Shown piece by piece: positions 19,738-29,132 of a DNA stretch of 64,000 nucleotides. Made by a program: the position numbers and the translations under genes. Each line of letters opens with the position of its first letter. Position 1 is the stretch's first letter. The notes under the pieces are model-generated. The model worked only from the letters and a program-made list of their open reading frames with translations. It searched no databases and had not been told where the DNA came from. Source of the stretch: Litorilituus sp. (GTDB taxonomy: Bacteria > Pseudomonadota > Gammaproteobacteria > Enterobacterales > Alteromonadaceae); the NCBI GenBank assembly GCA_030754235.1, contig JASMAS010000003.1, positions 49,669-113,668 of the forward strand. The letters run 5' to 3'.

Positions 19738-21402
19738 ATGTCTGTACATATTCATGCTGGTAAACCGGTTCGTCCTGAAGATAGAATTAATATTGGCCAG
19801 TTAGTTAGTGATTATTTTTTTAAGACGCCAGATGTAGAAAAAGCTGCACAGCAAGTAAGCTTTGGTACTTCGGGTCATCGAGGCTGTGCGACAAAAACTA
19901 GCTTTAATCAGCATCACATTGTGGCTATATGTCAGGCTGTTGCTGAATACCGTAGTACAGAGGGAATTACTGGACCTTTATTTTTAGGTAAAGATACTCA
20001 TGCCTTGTCTGAGCCTGCTTTTGCGAGTGCTATTTCTGTACTCATAGCCAACGGGGTCAATGTCGTTATTCAACAGGGCGCTTTATCTGGTGGAGGATTT
20101 ACGCCAACACCAGTAATCTCTCGTTTAATTATCAGTCATAACAAAGCGCAAAACGACGACTCGGTTGCAGACGGTTTAATCATCACGCCTTCACATAACC
20201 CTCCATCTGATGGTGGTATTAAATATAATCCACCCCATGGTGGCCCTGCAGAAGGTAGTATTACTCAATTTATTGAACAAAGAGCTAACGAGTTAATTAA
20301 ATCAGCTTTGGTCGATGTTAAGCAAACCCCTTATAACTTAGCCTTAACATCATCGTTATTAAATGAACAAGACTTTATTGAGCCTTATGTTATTCAGCTT
20401 GAGCAAGTGATTGATATGCATGCCATTGCCAAAGCAGGTGTTACTATCGGTGTCGATCCTCTAGGGGGCTCTGGTATTGCTTATTGGCCAGTGATTGCAC
20501 AAAAATATGGTATTAATATTGAAGTTGTTAACCCTGTTGTTGATGCAAGTTTTGCTTTTATGCCACTAGATAAAGATGGCAAAATCCGTATGGATTGCTC
20601 TTCCCCTTATGCGATGGCAGGTCTTATTGCTATGAAGGATGATTTTGATATTAGCGTTGGAAATGATCCTGATTTTGATCGCCACGGTATTGTCACTAAA
20701 AGTGGCGGATTGATGAATCCAAATCATTATTTGGCGGTAGCAATCAATTACTTGATGACACATAGAAGTTGGCCGCAACACTGTAAAATTGGTAAAACAT
20801 TAGTCTCAAGCTCGTTAATTGACCGTGTTGCGCAAAAAATTCAGCGTCCATTATCAGAGGTCCCTGTGGGCTTTAAATGGTTTGTCGATGGTTTAGGTGA
20901 TTCTAGTTATGCTTTTGGCGGTGAAGAAAGTGCTGGTGCATCATTCATTGCCAAAGATGGCAGCACGTGGACGACTGATAAAGACGGATTTATTATGGCG
21001 CTTTTAGCTGCTGAAATACTGGCAACTACAGGTAAAGACCCACATCAGCATTATATAGAATTAGTTAAAGAGCTTGGTGAGCCATGCTATGGTCGTGTTG
21101 AAGCGGTTGCTTCATTTGAGCAGAAAAAAGTGTTAACCGCTTTATCGAGTTCAGATATAACAGCCAATACTCTAGCAGGTGAAAAAATCACTCAAATTCT
21201 CTCTCATGCGCCAGGCAATGATGCAGCCATTGGTGGTATTAAAGTGACAACCAATAATGGTTGGTTTGCTGCGCGTCCATCAGGTACTGAAGATATTTAT
21301 AAAATATATGCTGAAAGTTTTATAGACCAAAAGCACTTGCAAAGCATTATTTCACAAGCACAAAAGATGGTTGGCGCGGCGTTTAAAGCGGCGGGGTTGT
21401 AA
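19738..21402 (+). CDS. pgm: Phosphoglucomutase, alpha-D-glucose specific
   Basis: Pgm interconverts glucose-1-phosphate and glucose-6-phosphate. The catalytic phosphoserine loop is TPSHNPPSDGG; the Mg-binding loop is GNDPDFDRHG; the sugar-binding loop is GGEESAGASF; the phosphate-binding loop is RPSGTEDIYKIYAES. Length is 554 residues versus about 546 in E. coli. A GTGAAGGAAAAG Shine-Dalgarno precedes the ATG. It lies 70 bp after seqA, so the two may share a transcript. Confidence 0.97.
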   Translation: MSVHIHAGKPVRPEDRINIGQLVSDYFFKTPDVEKAAQQVSFGTSGHRGCATKTSFNQHHIVAICQAVAEYRSTEGITGPLFLGKDTHALSEPAFASAISVLIANGVNVVIQQGALSGGGFTPTPVISRLIISHNKAQNDDSVADGLIITPSHNPPSDGGIKYNPPHGGPAEGSITQFIEQRANELIKSALVDVKQTPYNLALTSSLLNEQDFIEPYVIQLEQVIDMHAIAKAGVTIGVDPLGGSGIAYWPVIAQKYGINIEVVNPVVDASFAFMPLDKDGKIRMDCSSPYAMAGLIAMKDDFDISVGNDPDFDRHGIVTKSGGLMNPNHYLAVAINYLMTHRSWPQHCKIGKTLVSSSLIDRVAQKIQRPLSEVPVGFKWFVDGLGDSSYAFGGEESAGASFIAKDGSTWTTDKDGFIMALLAAEILATTGKDPHQHYIELVKELGEPCYGRVEAVASFEQKKVLTALSSSDITANTLAGEKITQILSHAPGNDAAIGGIKVTTNNGWFAARPSGTEDIYKIYAESFIDQKHLQSIISQAQKMVGAAFKAAGL

Positions 21403-21446
21403 CGAATACCTAACAGTAATTTTCAGTAACACAGTAAAGGCGTGAT

Positions 21447-22535
21447 ATGTCATACCCACAAGAGCAGTTGTCGGCTCAACAGTTAAAAGAGCAATTACTA
21501 TCAACAGGTGATTTTTTACACCTAACTCGCAGTCATGAGTTTTTTATGCCTGCTTTTGATTTTGAAGTAAGCAATAAAAACGGTGTATCTAAAGCTAAGG
21601 TGTCGGTACTTGATACGGGGATTATTATTTTTGAGCCAATAGAACAGCTTCTTAATAAAGATATTGTTTTATCCTGTGCTGTTCATGGCAATGAAACTGC
21701 ACCTATTGAAATATGTGCTGAACTTATTCAGCAATTAATCTTAGGCAAACTACACCTTGAGCACAGAGTCTTATTTATATTTGGTAATCCCGCTTCCATC
21801 AATATTAGTAAACGCTTTGTTGTAGAAAACTTAAACCGTTTATTTTCTGGTGGCCATTCACAAGACCAAGGACAAGGTTCAGGCTTACATAATAAAGAAC
21901 GTCACCGTGCTTTATTGTTAGAAAAAACGGTAGAATCTTTCTTTGCACAAGGCAGCGGAGAACGTTTTCATTATGATTTACATACCGCCATTCGAGGCTC
22001 TAAAAATGATAAATTTGCTGTATATCCATTTAGACATGGTAAGCCTTGGGTAAAAGAGCAACTACAATTTATGCTTGCATGTGGTGTCAATACCATTTTG
22101 TTCTCAAATTCTCCTACCACAACGTTTAGTTATTTTTCATCAAATGAGTTTGGTGCGCACGCCTTCACGGTTGAGTTAGGCAAAGTCAAGCCATTTGGTG
22201 AGAACGATATGGATAACTTTGCAGACGCAAAAGCAAGCTTATTCGCATTGGTTTCAGGAGCAGAACTCGCATTGCCAGAGTATCATGCGGAGCATTTTAG
22301 TTTTTTTGAAATTGATCAAGTTATTGACAGACATCATGAACATTTTGTTTTGCATTTTAGCGATGATGTTGAAAATTTTACAGATTTCCCTATTGGCAGT
22401 GTTATCGCCACCGATGGAGCAAACAAAATAAAAACGCAGAAAGCAGGAGAAGCTATAATATTCCCTAACGCGAATGTTGCTATCGGACAGCGTGCTTTAC
22501 TTACCGTGGTACCTGTGCAGATAAAGCCTCAATAG
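21447..22535 (+). CDS. astE: Succinylglutamate desuccinylase AstE
   Basis: AstE is a zinc enzyme of the M14-related AstE/AspA family that releases glutamate and succinate in the last step of the AST arginine catabolic pathway. Zinc ligands are in AVHGNETAPIE (HxxE) and YDLHTAIRGS (His). The catalytic glutamate lies in FTVELGKVKPFG. Length is 362 residues, longer than the E. coli enzyme (322). No astABCD genes are nearby, so it is unlinked here. It is followed by an intrinsic terminator. Confidence 0.92.
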   Translation: MSYPQEQLSAQQLKEQLLSTGDFLHLTRSHEFFMPAFDFEVSNKNGVSKAKVSVLDTGIIIFEPIEQLLNKDIVLSCAVHGNETAPIEICAELIQQLILGKLHLEHRVLFIFGNPASINISKRFVVENLNRLFSGGHSQDQGQGSGLHNKERHRALLLEKTVESFFAQGSGERFHYDLHTAIRGSKNDKFAVYPFRHGKPWVKEQLQFMLACGVNTILFSNSPTTTFSYFSSNEFGAHAFTVELGKVKPFGENDMDNFADAKASLFALVSGAELALPEYHAEHFSFFEIDQVIDRHHEHFVLHFSDDVENFTDFPIGSVIATDGANKIKTQKAGEAIIFPNANVAIGQRALLTVVPVQIKPQ

Positions 22536-22550
22536 GCTAATTCACATATG

Positions 22551-22575
22551 AAGTGACCATGGCTGTCACTTTTTT
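22551..22575 (+). terminator. Intrinsic terminator after astE
   Basis: AAGTGAC (22551-22557) pairs with GTCACTT (22565-22571) around a 7-base loop and runs into a T-tract, 16 bp past the astE stop. Confidence 0.75.
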
Positions 22576-22639
22576 ATTTTCTTTGTGGTCTTAATACTTT
22601 TCTAAGTCTCCTTCTCGTGTCCGCTGGTATTGATTTAAC

Positions 22640-23200
22640 ATAGCGTAGCGAAAATCTCGGGGGGCTTGCCCCCGTGCTGAATAGTGTGGATTGGGCTTGT
22701 CCCAGTCTATATTATTCAGTACATGGAACTTCAAAGAAATACACACCATGTATTCAGGCTGATGTATCATTTTATCTGGATACCCAAATATAGACATAAA
22801 GCTTTTATGGAGCCTTCTCGTGCATCGATGAAGGCAATCATTCATAAGGTTGGATATGATTAAGATATTGATATCGTAGAGCTTGAAATACCAGAAGATC
22901 ATATTCATATGGTTATTCGAAGCATACCAAGGCAATCACCAAGCGACGTGATGCAAGTAATCAAAAGTATTACAGCTCGTGAGTTTTTCAGGATTTATCC
23001 TGAAATTAAGAAAAAATATTTTTGGAGTGGAAAATTATGGACTCAAAGTTATTTTGTCGAAACGATTGGTAATGCAAATGAAGAAACAATTAGAAAATAT
23101 GTGCAAGAGCAGCTGGCTGAGTTAGATCAGAAAGAAATAAATTCAGATCAGCTGGGCTTGTTTTAAAACTCGGTCGCTTGCGGCCGAGATTTTTATCTTT
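22640..23200 (+). mobile_element. IS200/IS605-type element, decayed (approximate ends)
   Basis: A single-gene element holding a Y1 transposase remnant. It is bounded by subterminal hairpins on both sides: a CGGGGG/CCCCCG stem at about 22658-22674 and CTCGGTCGC-TT-GCGGCCGAG at 23169-23188, just after the transposase stop. Such hairpins flanking a lone tnpA, without terminal inverted repeats, are the hallmark of IS200/IS605 elements. Exact cleavage sites cannot be placed by eye. It lies between astE and the bkd operon. Confidence 0.75.
22723..23166 (+). pseudogene. tnpA: IS200/IS605 family Y1 transposase (tnpA), in-frame stop
   Basis: The frame from ATG 22723 reads MELQRNTHHVFRLMYHFIW, then WIPKYRHKAF, typical of Y1 transposases. 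It continues through the HUH motif DHIHMVI (His-x-His metal site) and the downstream catalytic tyrosine in SYFVETIG, ending ...SDQLGLF. A TAA at 22861-22863 interrupts the frame after HKVGYD, before the HUH motif. The rest of the frame is intact at about 147 codons, so inactivation looks recent and by a single substitution. A short internal frame from ATG 22909 lacks the first HUH histidines and should not be functional. Confidence 0.8.
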
Positions 23201-23557
23201 TTCTGTTTTTGTTGAAACCAACTATTCACTTTGCTTGCAATGTAACCGCATTTTTTTGATGCGCCACAGCCTTTTTATGATATTAAGTTTTACTGGTTGA
23301 GAAAAATGAGAATGGGTATGTTTAGTTGCTCTAATGTACTGATAACTTGAGTGTGTAAACATATTTGCTCATTTGGCAGAAAATTAGCTCAATCTCATTC
23401 TCATATACTCTTGTTTATCAGTTGACGTAAAGGTAAAGTTTTACGCGATTTATATTAATTGTTGGCTATACTAAAAACACAAAAAGCCTGTAATCAACAA
23501 GTCATACCGTGGGGCTAATTCATAAGTCCCATTGGTATAAAACAATAAGAGAACGTT
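23189..23557. other. Intergenic region upstream of the branched-chain dehydrogenase operon
   Basis: After the IS hairpin there is no coding frame. The copies ATGAGAATG (about 23307-23315) and CATTCTCAT (about 23395-23403) are inverted about 80 bp apart, and an imperfect palindrome lies at 23505-23537 just before the first gene. This is the likely control region of the operon; no convincing -35/-10 pair was picked out. Confidence 0.5.
23505..23537 (+). promoter_or_regulatory. Imperfect palindrome in the bkd leader
   Basis: TACC-GT-GGGGCT (from 23505) mirrors AGTCCC-AT-TGGTA (to 23537) around an AATTCATA centre, ending 20 bp before the first bkd ATG. It may be an operator or a leader hairpin that affects ribosome access. 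The regulator is unknown. Confidence 0.45.
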
Positions 23558-24739
23558 ATGAGCAGTGAACTTTATAATGATGGTCCGGTAGTACACACTC
23601 CTACCTTTATTGACGGTACCAGCGTTGAAATTCCCGAATTAAAAATTTTAAAACAAGACGGTAGCCTCTATCAAGGCTGTGATATGCCTAAAATAGACGA
23701 AACATTAGCGGTTAAAGTCTATAAAACACTTGCTTTTCACCGTGTATTAGATGAACGCATGGTGTCATCTCAGCGCCAAGGTCGATTAAGCTTTTATATG
23801 GCAGCTCTTGGTGAAGAGGCCGCCAGTGTTGGCGGTGCAGCTGGTTTAAAGCCGCAAGATATGATTATGACTCAATACCGCGAACAAGGTGTGTTGATGT
23901 TTAGAGGCTTTAGCCTTGAAGACTTTATGAACCAAATGTTCTCTAATAAGAAGGATTTAGGTAAAGGTCGCCAAATGCCTATTCATTATGGCTCAAATGA
24001 ACTTAACTGTATGACGGTATCTTCGCCTTTGGGCACACAAATCCCTCAAGCAACTGGCTATGCTTATGGTCAAAAAATGCAAGGTTTAGATGCCGTAACC
24101 CTTTGTTACTTTGGTGAAGGGGCGGCATCTGAAGGTGATTTTCACGCGGGATTAAACATGGCTGCAGTACAAGAAGCACCAGTGATTTTCTTCTGTCGTA
24201 ATAATGGTTATGCGATTTCAACCCCCTCTGATGAGCAATTTAAAGGTAATGGTATCGCGTCGCGGGGTGTCGGTTATGGCATTAAAACACTGCGTGTCGA
24301 TGGAAATGACATTTTAGCCGTGATAAAAGTCATGCAAGTAGCACGTGCTTATGCGTTAAAAGAAAATGCACCGGTGTTAATTGAGGCAATGTCCTACCGC
24401 TTAGGTGCGCATTCAACGTCAGATGATCCCTCAGGCTATCGTACCCGAGAAGAGGAAGACAAATGGCAGGCAAATGATCCTATTTTACGCATGAAAAACT
24501 GGATGTTAGCACAAAATTGGTGGGATGAAGCGCAAGAGAAATCTTTATTTGAACAGTTAAGAGAAGAAGTACTTGCTGCCGTAAAAGTATCTGAAAAAAT
24601 TAATAAACCTCATATAGATACCCTAATTACCGATGTTTACGATACCCCAACTAGCCAATTACAGGCACAATTAGAAGAGGTTAAGTCACACGTTAATAAA
24701 TACCCAGAAGCCTATCCATTTACCGCGGGGAAATTTTAA
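23558..24739 (+). CDS. bkdA1: Branched-chain 2-oxoacid dehydrogenase E1 alpha subunit
   Basis: This is the thiamine-diphosphate-binding half of the E1 component that decarboxylates 2-oxoisovalerate and related branched-chain oxoacids. The TPP/Mg motif [31 protein letters not shown] is clear. The region [17 protein letters not shown] carries the conserved phosphorylation-loop sequence of the E1 alpha family. Length is 393 residues. It is first in a tight three-gene operon (2 bp to E1 beta). The E3 lipoamide dehydrogenase is not encoded here and is presumably shared with another complex. Confidence 0.93.
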   Translation: MSSELYNDGPVVHTPTFIDGTSVEIPELKILKQDGSLYQGCDMPKIDETLAVKVYKTLAFHRVLDERMVSSQRQGRLSFYMAALGEEAASVGGAAGLKPQDMIMTQYREQGVLMFRGFSLEDFMNQMFSNKKDLGKGRQMPIHYGSNELNCMTVSSPLGTQIPQATGYAYGQKMQGLDAVTLCYFGEGAASEGDFHAGLNMAAVQEAPVIFFCRNNGYAISTPSDEQFKGNGIASRGVGYGIKTLRVDGNDILAVIKVMQVARAYALKENAPVLIEAMSYRLGAHSTSDDPSGYRTREEEDKWQANDPILRMKNWMLAQNWWDEAQEKSLFEQLREEVLAAVKVSEKINKPHIDTLITDVYDTPTSQLQAQLEEVKSHVNKYPEAYPFTAGKF

Positions 24740-24741
24740 TT

Positions 24742-25719
24742 ATGGCACAAATGAATATGTTACACGCCATTAATAATGCGCTTGATATCGCGATGGCTGA
24801 AGACGACAGTACACTATGTTTTGGCGAAGATGTGGGCCACTTTGGTGGTGTTTTTCGTGCAACATCAGGTTTACAAGACAAATACGGTAAAGTTCGCTGT
24901 TTTAATACTCCTTTAGTTGAGCAAGGAATTATTGGTTTTGCTAATGGCTTAGCCTCTCAAGGTTCTCGCCCTATTGCTGAAATTCAATTCGCAGATTATA
25001 TCTTCCCAGCGTTCGATCAAATTGTGAATGAAGCAGCCAAGTTCCGATATAGAAGCGGCAACGAGTTTGATGTCGGCAAGTTAACCATTCGCTCTCCTTA
25101 TGGTGGAGGTATTGCCGGCGGCTTATATCATAGCCAATCACCAGAAGCTTATTTTGCACATACGCCGGGCTTAAAAGTGGTTATTCCTCGTAACCCTTAT
25201 CAGGCAAAAGGTTTATTATTAGCATCTATTCGTGATGATAACCCAGTGATATTTTTCGAGCCTAAACGTTTGTACCGCGCATCGGTCGGTGAAGTCCCTG
25301 AAGAAGATTATCAATTACCCTTAGGTAAAGCCGAGGTAGTTCAAATCGGTAGCGATATCACTTTACTTGCTTGGGGGGCGCAGATGGAAATATTACAAAA
25401 AGCTGCTGACTTAGCTGCTAATGATGGTATTTCGTGTGAAGTCATTGATTTACGTAGTATATTGCCTTGGGATGTGGAAACTATCGTCAACTCTGTGATG
25501 AAAACTGGCAGGTTGTTAGTTTCTCAAGAGGCGCCATTAACGGCTGGGTTTGCCAGTGAAATAGCGGCAACAATTCAGCAAGAATGTTTCTTACATTTAG
25601 AGTCGCCTATTGGGCGAGTTTGTGGTTTAGATACGCCATACCCTCTGGCACTAGAAAAAGAATATCTTGCCGATCATTTAAAAATATATGAAGCCATTAA
25701 GCGCACCATTAATTACTAG
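24742..25719 (+). CDS. bkdA2: Branched-chain 2-oxoacid dehydrogenase E1 beta subunit
   Basis: This is the transketolase-like E1 beta chain. The conserved [43 protein letters not shown] and [33 protein letters not shown] segments are those of branched-chain rather than pyruvate E1 beta subunits. A transketolase C-terminal domain (about 195-320) follows. Length is 325 residues. It is 2 bp from E1 alpha and 9 bp from E2, which fits stoichiometric assembly from one mRNA. Confidence 0.93.
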   Translation: MAQMNMLHAINNALDIAMAEDDSTLCFGEDVGHFGGVFRATSGLQDKYGKVRCFNTPLVEQGIIGFANGLASQGSRPIAEIQFADYIFPAFDQIVNEAAKFRYRSGNEFDVGKLTIRSPYGGGIAGGLYHSQSPEAYFAHTPGLKVVIPRNPYQAKGLLLASIRDDNPVIFFEPKRLYRASVGEVPEEDYQLPLGKAEVVQIGSDITLLAWGAQMEILQKAADLAANDGISCEVIDLRSILPWDVETIVNSVMKTGRLLVSQEAPLTAGFASEIAATIQQECFLHLESPIGRVCGLDTPYPLALEKEYLADHLKIYEAIKRTINY

Positions 25720-25728
25720 GATAATAGC

Positions 25729-26976
25729 ATGAGTATTGATTTTATTTTACCAGACATTGGAGAAGGTATTGTTGAGTGTGAGCTAGTTGAATGGCTTGTT
25801 AAAGAAGGTGATAAAATTGCTGAGGATCAACCCGTTGCTGATGTTATGACCGATAAAGCTTTAGTGCAGATTCCAGCGATGCATTCAGGGAAAATAGAGA
25901 AGTTATACTATAAACAAGGTGATATTGCTAAAGTCCATGAACCGCTTTTCTCAATGATACCTGATGCTGAAGTCAATGATAGTGCTCCAGAAGAGCAGCC
26001 ATCAACACTTGAAAGTGTTGAATCCGTCGTTGAACCCTCAACAGCCAAAGATGTTGTTAACACACCGTCCAGTGTAGAACCTGCAAAACAGGCTGTTCAT
26101 GGTAAGGCTATTGCTAGCCCTGCCGTTCGTCGTGTTGCTCGAGAGCTTAATGTAAATATTGCTGATGTAGCCGGATCCGGTAAAAAAGGGCGCGTATATA
26201 AAGACGATGTTGTGGCATTTGAACAAGGTGTAAGTTGTAATCTTGTGCAAACTGCTTCAACTGCCACAATGGAAAATCGTGTTGAAAAAATAAAAGGCGT
26301 CAAAGCTGTTATGGCAAAAGCCATGGTTAACTCTGTCAGTACTATTCCTCACTTTACTTATTGTGAAGAAATTGACATGACTGAGTTAATTAAATTGCGT
26401 TCAGAATTAAAAGAGGTGTATGCCAAGCAAGATATTAAGCTAACCATGATGCCATTTTTTATGAAAGCCATTTCGCTCGCATTAAAAGAGTTCCCCGTTA
26501 TTAATACCCAAGTCAATGATGATTGTACTGAACTGACTTACTTTAACGATCACAATATAGGTATGGCTGTTGACTCAAAAGTAGGCTTATTAGTACCTAA
26601 TGTTAAACAGGTACAAACGAAGTCGATTCTTGAATTAGCGCTAGAGATAACTCGCTTAACCAATGATGCTCGCAGTGGTAGAGTGCAAAGTAGTGATTTA
26701 AAAGGCGGAACAATCAGTATTTCAAATATTGGAGCAATTGGCGGCACAGTGGCAACACCTATCATCAATAAACCTGAAGCGGCCATTGTTGCTTTAGGGA
26801 AACTGCAAACCTTACCTAGATTTAATGCTCAAGGCGAAGTGGAAGCGCGCAGTATAATGCAAGTCAGTTGGTCAGGTGATCATCGTATTATTGATGGTGG
26901 TAGTATTGCAAGGTTCTGTAATTTATGGAAATCTTTCTTAGAAAAACCAAGTAATATGTTAGTTCATATGAGTTGA
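25729..26976 (+). CDS. bkdB: Branched-chain 2-oxoacid dehydrogenase E2 (lipoamide acyltransferase)
   Basis: This is the E2 core enzyme. An N-terminal lipoyl domain (about 1-78) has the lipoylated lysine at Lys43 in MTDKALVQIPA. A Ser/Pro/Val-rich linker (about 85-130) leads to the peripheral-subunit-binding domain (ASPAVRRVARELNVNIADVAGSGKKGRV, about 129-165). The catalytic acyltransferase domain carries the active-site histidine in GDHRIIDGGS. Length is 415 residues. The lipoyl and E3-binding domains imply use of a lipoamide dehydrogenase encoded elsewhere. Confidence 0.94.
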   Translation: MSIDFILPDIGEGIVECELVEWLVKEGDKIAEDQPVADVMTDKALVQIPAMHSGKIEKLYYKQGDIAKVHEPLFSMIPDAEVNDSAPEEQPSTLESVESVVEPSTAKDVVNTPSSVEPAKQAVHGKAIASPAVRRVARELNVNIADVAGSGKKGRVYKDDVVAFEQGVSCNLVQTASTATMENRVEKIKGVKAVMAKAMVNSVSTIPHFTYCEEIDMTELIKLRSELKEVYAKQDIKLTMMPFFMKAISLALKEFPVINTQVNDDCTELTYFNDHNIGMAVDSKVGLLVPNVKQVQTKSILELALEITRLTNDARSGRVQSSDLKGGTISISNIGAIGGTVATPIINKPEAAIVALGKLQTLPRFNAQGEVEARSIMQVSWSGDHRIIDGGSIARFCNLWKSFLEKPSNMLVHMS

Positions 26977-27290
26977 TTTTGAGGGCATGATTCGCTATTG
27001 AAACGACTTGTATAACGCAAGTAAAAATCATTCAAATCACTTTAAGTACTAGGTGTCTGCGACATTTCTTGAAGTGGTTTGAATATATATTCTTTTAACT
27101 TTTCCCTTTCAGTTATTCTTTTTATCGGTAAAAATGTAAGATAGGCCATGTCATTCGGCATAAAAATGTATTATTTATTATGGCATGTGCGACATTATAA
27201 TAAGCAAGATTTTAAAATATATTTTCTCTTCATCAAGAACGTTATTATTAAATCAGCTCGGTACAGTTTACTTTAAAAAGGTATAGCCTT
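26977..27290 (+). other. Intergenic region between bkdB and the kinase-like gene
   Basis: No coding frame. It contains a strong stem-loop (27030-27084) 53 bp after bkdB, then AT-rich DNA that must hold the promoter of the downstream gene. No confident -35/-10 pair was identified. Confidence 0.5.
27030..27084 (+). terminator. 17-bp stem-loop downstream of bkdB
   Basis: Arms 27030-27046 and 27068-27084 pair at all 17 positions when read as + strand RNA, with two G-U wobbles; read as - strand RNA the same two positions are A-C mismatches. The structure therefore belongs to the bkd transcript. There is no immediate U-run, only an AT-rich stretch with TTCTTTT, so it may terminate weakly or protect the 3' end. 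Confidence 0.55.
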
Positions 27291-29132
27291 GTGGTGTCAA
27301 AGTCAGCAGAAAAAAAACTCCAACACTTTTATATCGCTGAAGAGCAGTCGATTTATTTGCTTAGCCATAAAGATGCTACCAAATTAAAAAAATGGGTTGA
27401 CCTTTGTCAGCAACAACTCAAACAGTTGGGCTATAAACACGTTGCTATGCTTGGTAAAGGAGCTTATGGTTTTGTTTTTTCTGCGCTAAATAATGCCCAA
27501 CAAGAAGTAGTTTTTAAATTTTCTCGTATTAACCTACCTCAGCATGTGCAAGATAGACTCAGTGAAGAAGCTGATATTCAAGCACAATTAGTTCATCCTA
27601 AAATCCCTAAAGTTATTGATTTTCATAAAATAAAACGGCAATCAATTTTACAAATGAGCCGAGCTCCCGGTATAGATTTAGAGCAGCTTTCTCATCAGCA
27701 AGGGCCACTTCCAGCCGAGTTAGTGATGAGTATTGCTATTCAATTAGCTGAAATTCTTATTTATTTGCGTGATAGCCACGCGCATATACAGAACAAACCC
27801 TATGTACATGGAGATATTAAACCCTCTAATGTGGTTTTTGATGAAGCAACAGGTTTGGTGCAACTTATTGACTGGGGCTCATCAGTCATTGCTCAGCTTG
27901 ATGTTGAAGGGCAAAGTACCAGTAATAATGTTATGGACTTAATGAGCAGTGATTTACAACACAGTAATGCGCGCTTAGGCGATGTCTACTTTATTGGACC
28001 TGAACAAATTAATGGTGGTTTATCCTCACCTCGTTTCGATGAACAAGGTCTTGCGGCAACTCTATATGCGATAGCTTCAGGACAATCTTGTCGTTATGGA
28101 ACAAAAGTTATTCCCCCTAATTCATTAGGATTACCGAAAATGTTGGCTGAACTCTTAACGGCCATGCTTAGTGATGATGAAAGCAAACGTCGTCAAGGAG
28201 GAGATTATTTTTTTAACCACCTTAGTTATTTGAAAAAATTAGTTTTAGCCGAAAAACCTACAATAATTCAAGTGGTTCCATTAATTCCTGTTTGGGTTAA
28301 ACCCAAAAAGGAAGAAATAGATACCGTTGTTTATGGTTCGAGGAAATCCTTTCTTCGACAAGAATCTGATGTAGATAAACTAACTGACATAGATGATGTA
28401 CAGCTAGAAAAATATTATAAGAACTACTTGATGGGAATGGGAGATAATGAAAAGGCTTTTATCGCGGCGTTGAGCCGTTTAGGTAATTTTCCTGTTGTCG
28501 GTGGCTTAGCTATTCGTTGGGCTAAAGAAGGAGTTTACGTCGATTCTAATTTAACGCTTTTCGAACCTAATTTAAAAGCTTCTTTTGAAAGTGCCGTTAA
28601 TAACATGATTCACTTGGCACAAGGAATTTTTCGTATTGGAATGTTTAAAAGTTGTTTGTTCAATGCTCGTAATACCTTGCATGTAGAACGTGTAGAGCAG
28701 AGTAAACCTTTTATTGCGTTACCAAAACAAAAAATATCCTTTGAAGTGAGTGATATTGCCGATATTGATGATATCACTCGGCTACATTCATATTTTGAAG
28801 ATGGGAAAGACCCTGATGAGTATTTATACCTTCCTGAGGAAATGATGGCGGTATTAGCTCGTCTTAACTTAATACACCATACAGGCTGTATTATTTTTGA
28901 AGTCTTGCCTAATCATTTAAAAATACATAGTTATTTGATGCTACTCAATCATGATAAAAAAGAGGAGTTTAGTCAGTGTTTAGCCGAAATTCTTGCTTTG
29001 TTACCCGCCATAAATGGGCTAGGCATTTCAGGCTTTATGAAGTTACCCTATAAAGATACGCGTTTTTTCGAGCATATTAGCGAGTTACCTGAGCGATTTT
29101 ACCCTAAAAATCCTAAAGTAACGTCTGTGTGA
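27291..29132 (+). CDS. Serine/threonine protein kinase-like protein with unknown C-terminal half
   Basis: Residues about 50-300 form a eukaryotic-type kinase domain: glycine loop GKGAYGFVF (55-63), ATP-binding lysine at about 76 (VVFKFSR), a helix C acid in SEEADIQ, catalytic loop HGDIKPSN (Asp175, Asn180) and the Mg loop DWG (Asp194) replacing DFG. HGD replaces HRD, so it is a non-RD-type kinase. Residues about 310-613 match no domain I recognise and have no membrane segment, so the protein is probably soluble. The start is GTG with AAAGG 9 bases upstream. It is monocistronic; the substrate is unknown. Confidence 0.8.
   Translation: MVSKSAEKKLQHFYIAEEQSIYLLSHKDATKLKKWVDLCQQQLKQLGYKHVAMLGKGAYGFVFSALNNAQQEVVFKFSRINLPQHVQDRLSEEADIQAQLVHPKIPKVIDFHKIKRQSILQMSRAPGIDLEQLSHQQGPLPAELVMSIAIQLAEILIYLRDSHAHIQNKPYVHGDIKPSNVVFDEATGLVQLIDWGSSVIAQLDVEGQSTSNNVMDLMSSDLQHSNARLGDVYFIGPEQINGGLSSPRFDEQGLAATLYAIASGQSCRYGTKVIPPNSLGLPKMLAELLTAMLSDDESKRRQGGDYFFNHLSYLKKLVLAEKPTIIQVVPLIPVWVKPKKEEIDTVVYGSRKSFLRQESDVDKLTDIDDVQLEKYYKNYLMGMGDNEKAFIAALSRLGNFPVVGGLAIRWAKEGVYVDSNLTLFEPNLKASFESAVNNMIHLAQGIFRIGMFKSCLFNARNTLHVERVEQSKPFIALPKQKISFEVSDIADIDDITRLHSYFEDGKDPDEYLYLPEEMMAVLARLNLIHHTGCIIFEVLPNHLKIHSYLMLLNHDKKEEFSQCLAEILALLPAINGLGISGFMKLPYKDTRFFEHISELPERFYPKNPKVTSV

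Noticed and set aside
22591..22935. 114-residue frame on the - strand within the IS200 element
   Set aside because: It is the antisense of the Y1 transposase remnant and shows no protein-like features.
23307..23403. Inverted ATGAGAATG / CATTCTCAT copies with GAGAAT-like hexamers before bkdA1
   Set aside because: The arms are short and about 80 bp apart; the Fur-like hexamer reading is weak and has no iron-related gene downstream.
26038..26324. Two - strand frames inside bkdB
   Set aside because: Antisense to the linker and peripheral-subunit-binding domain of E2, with no independent support.
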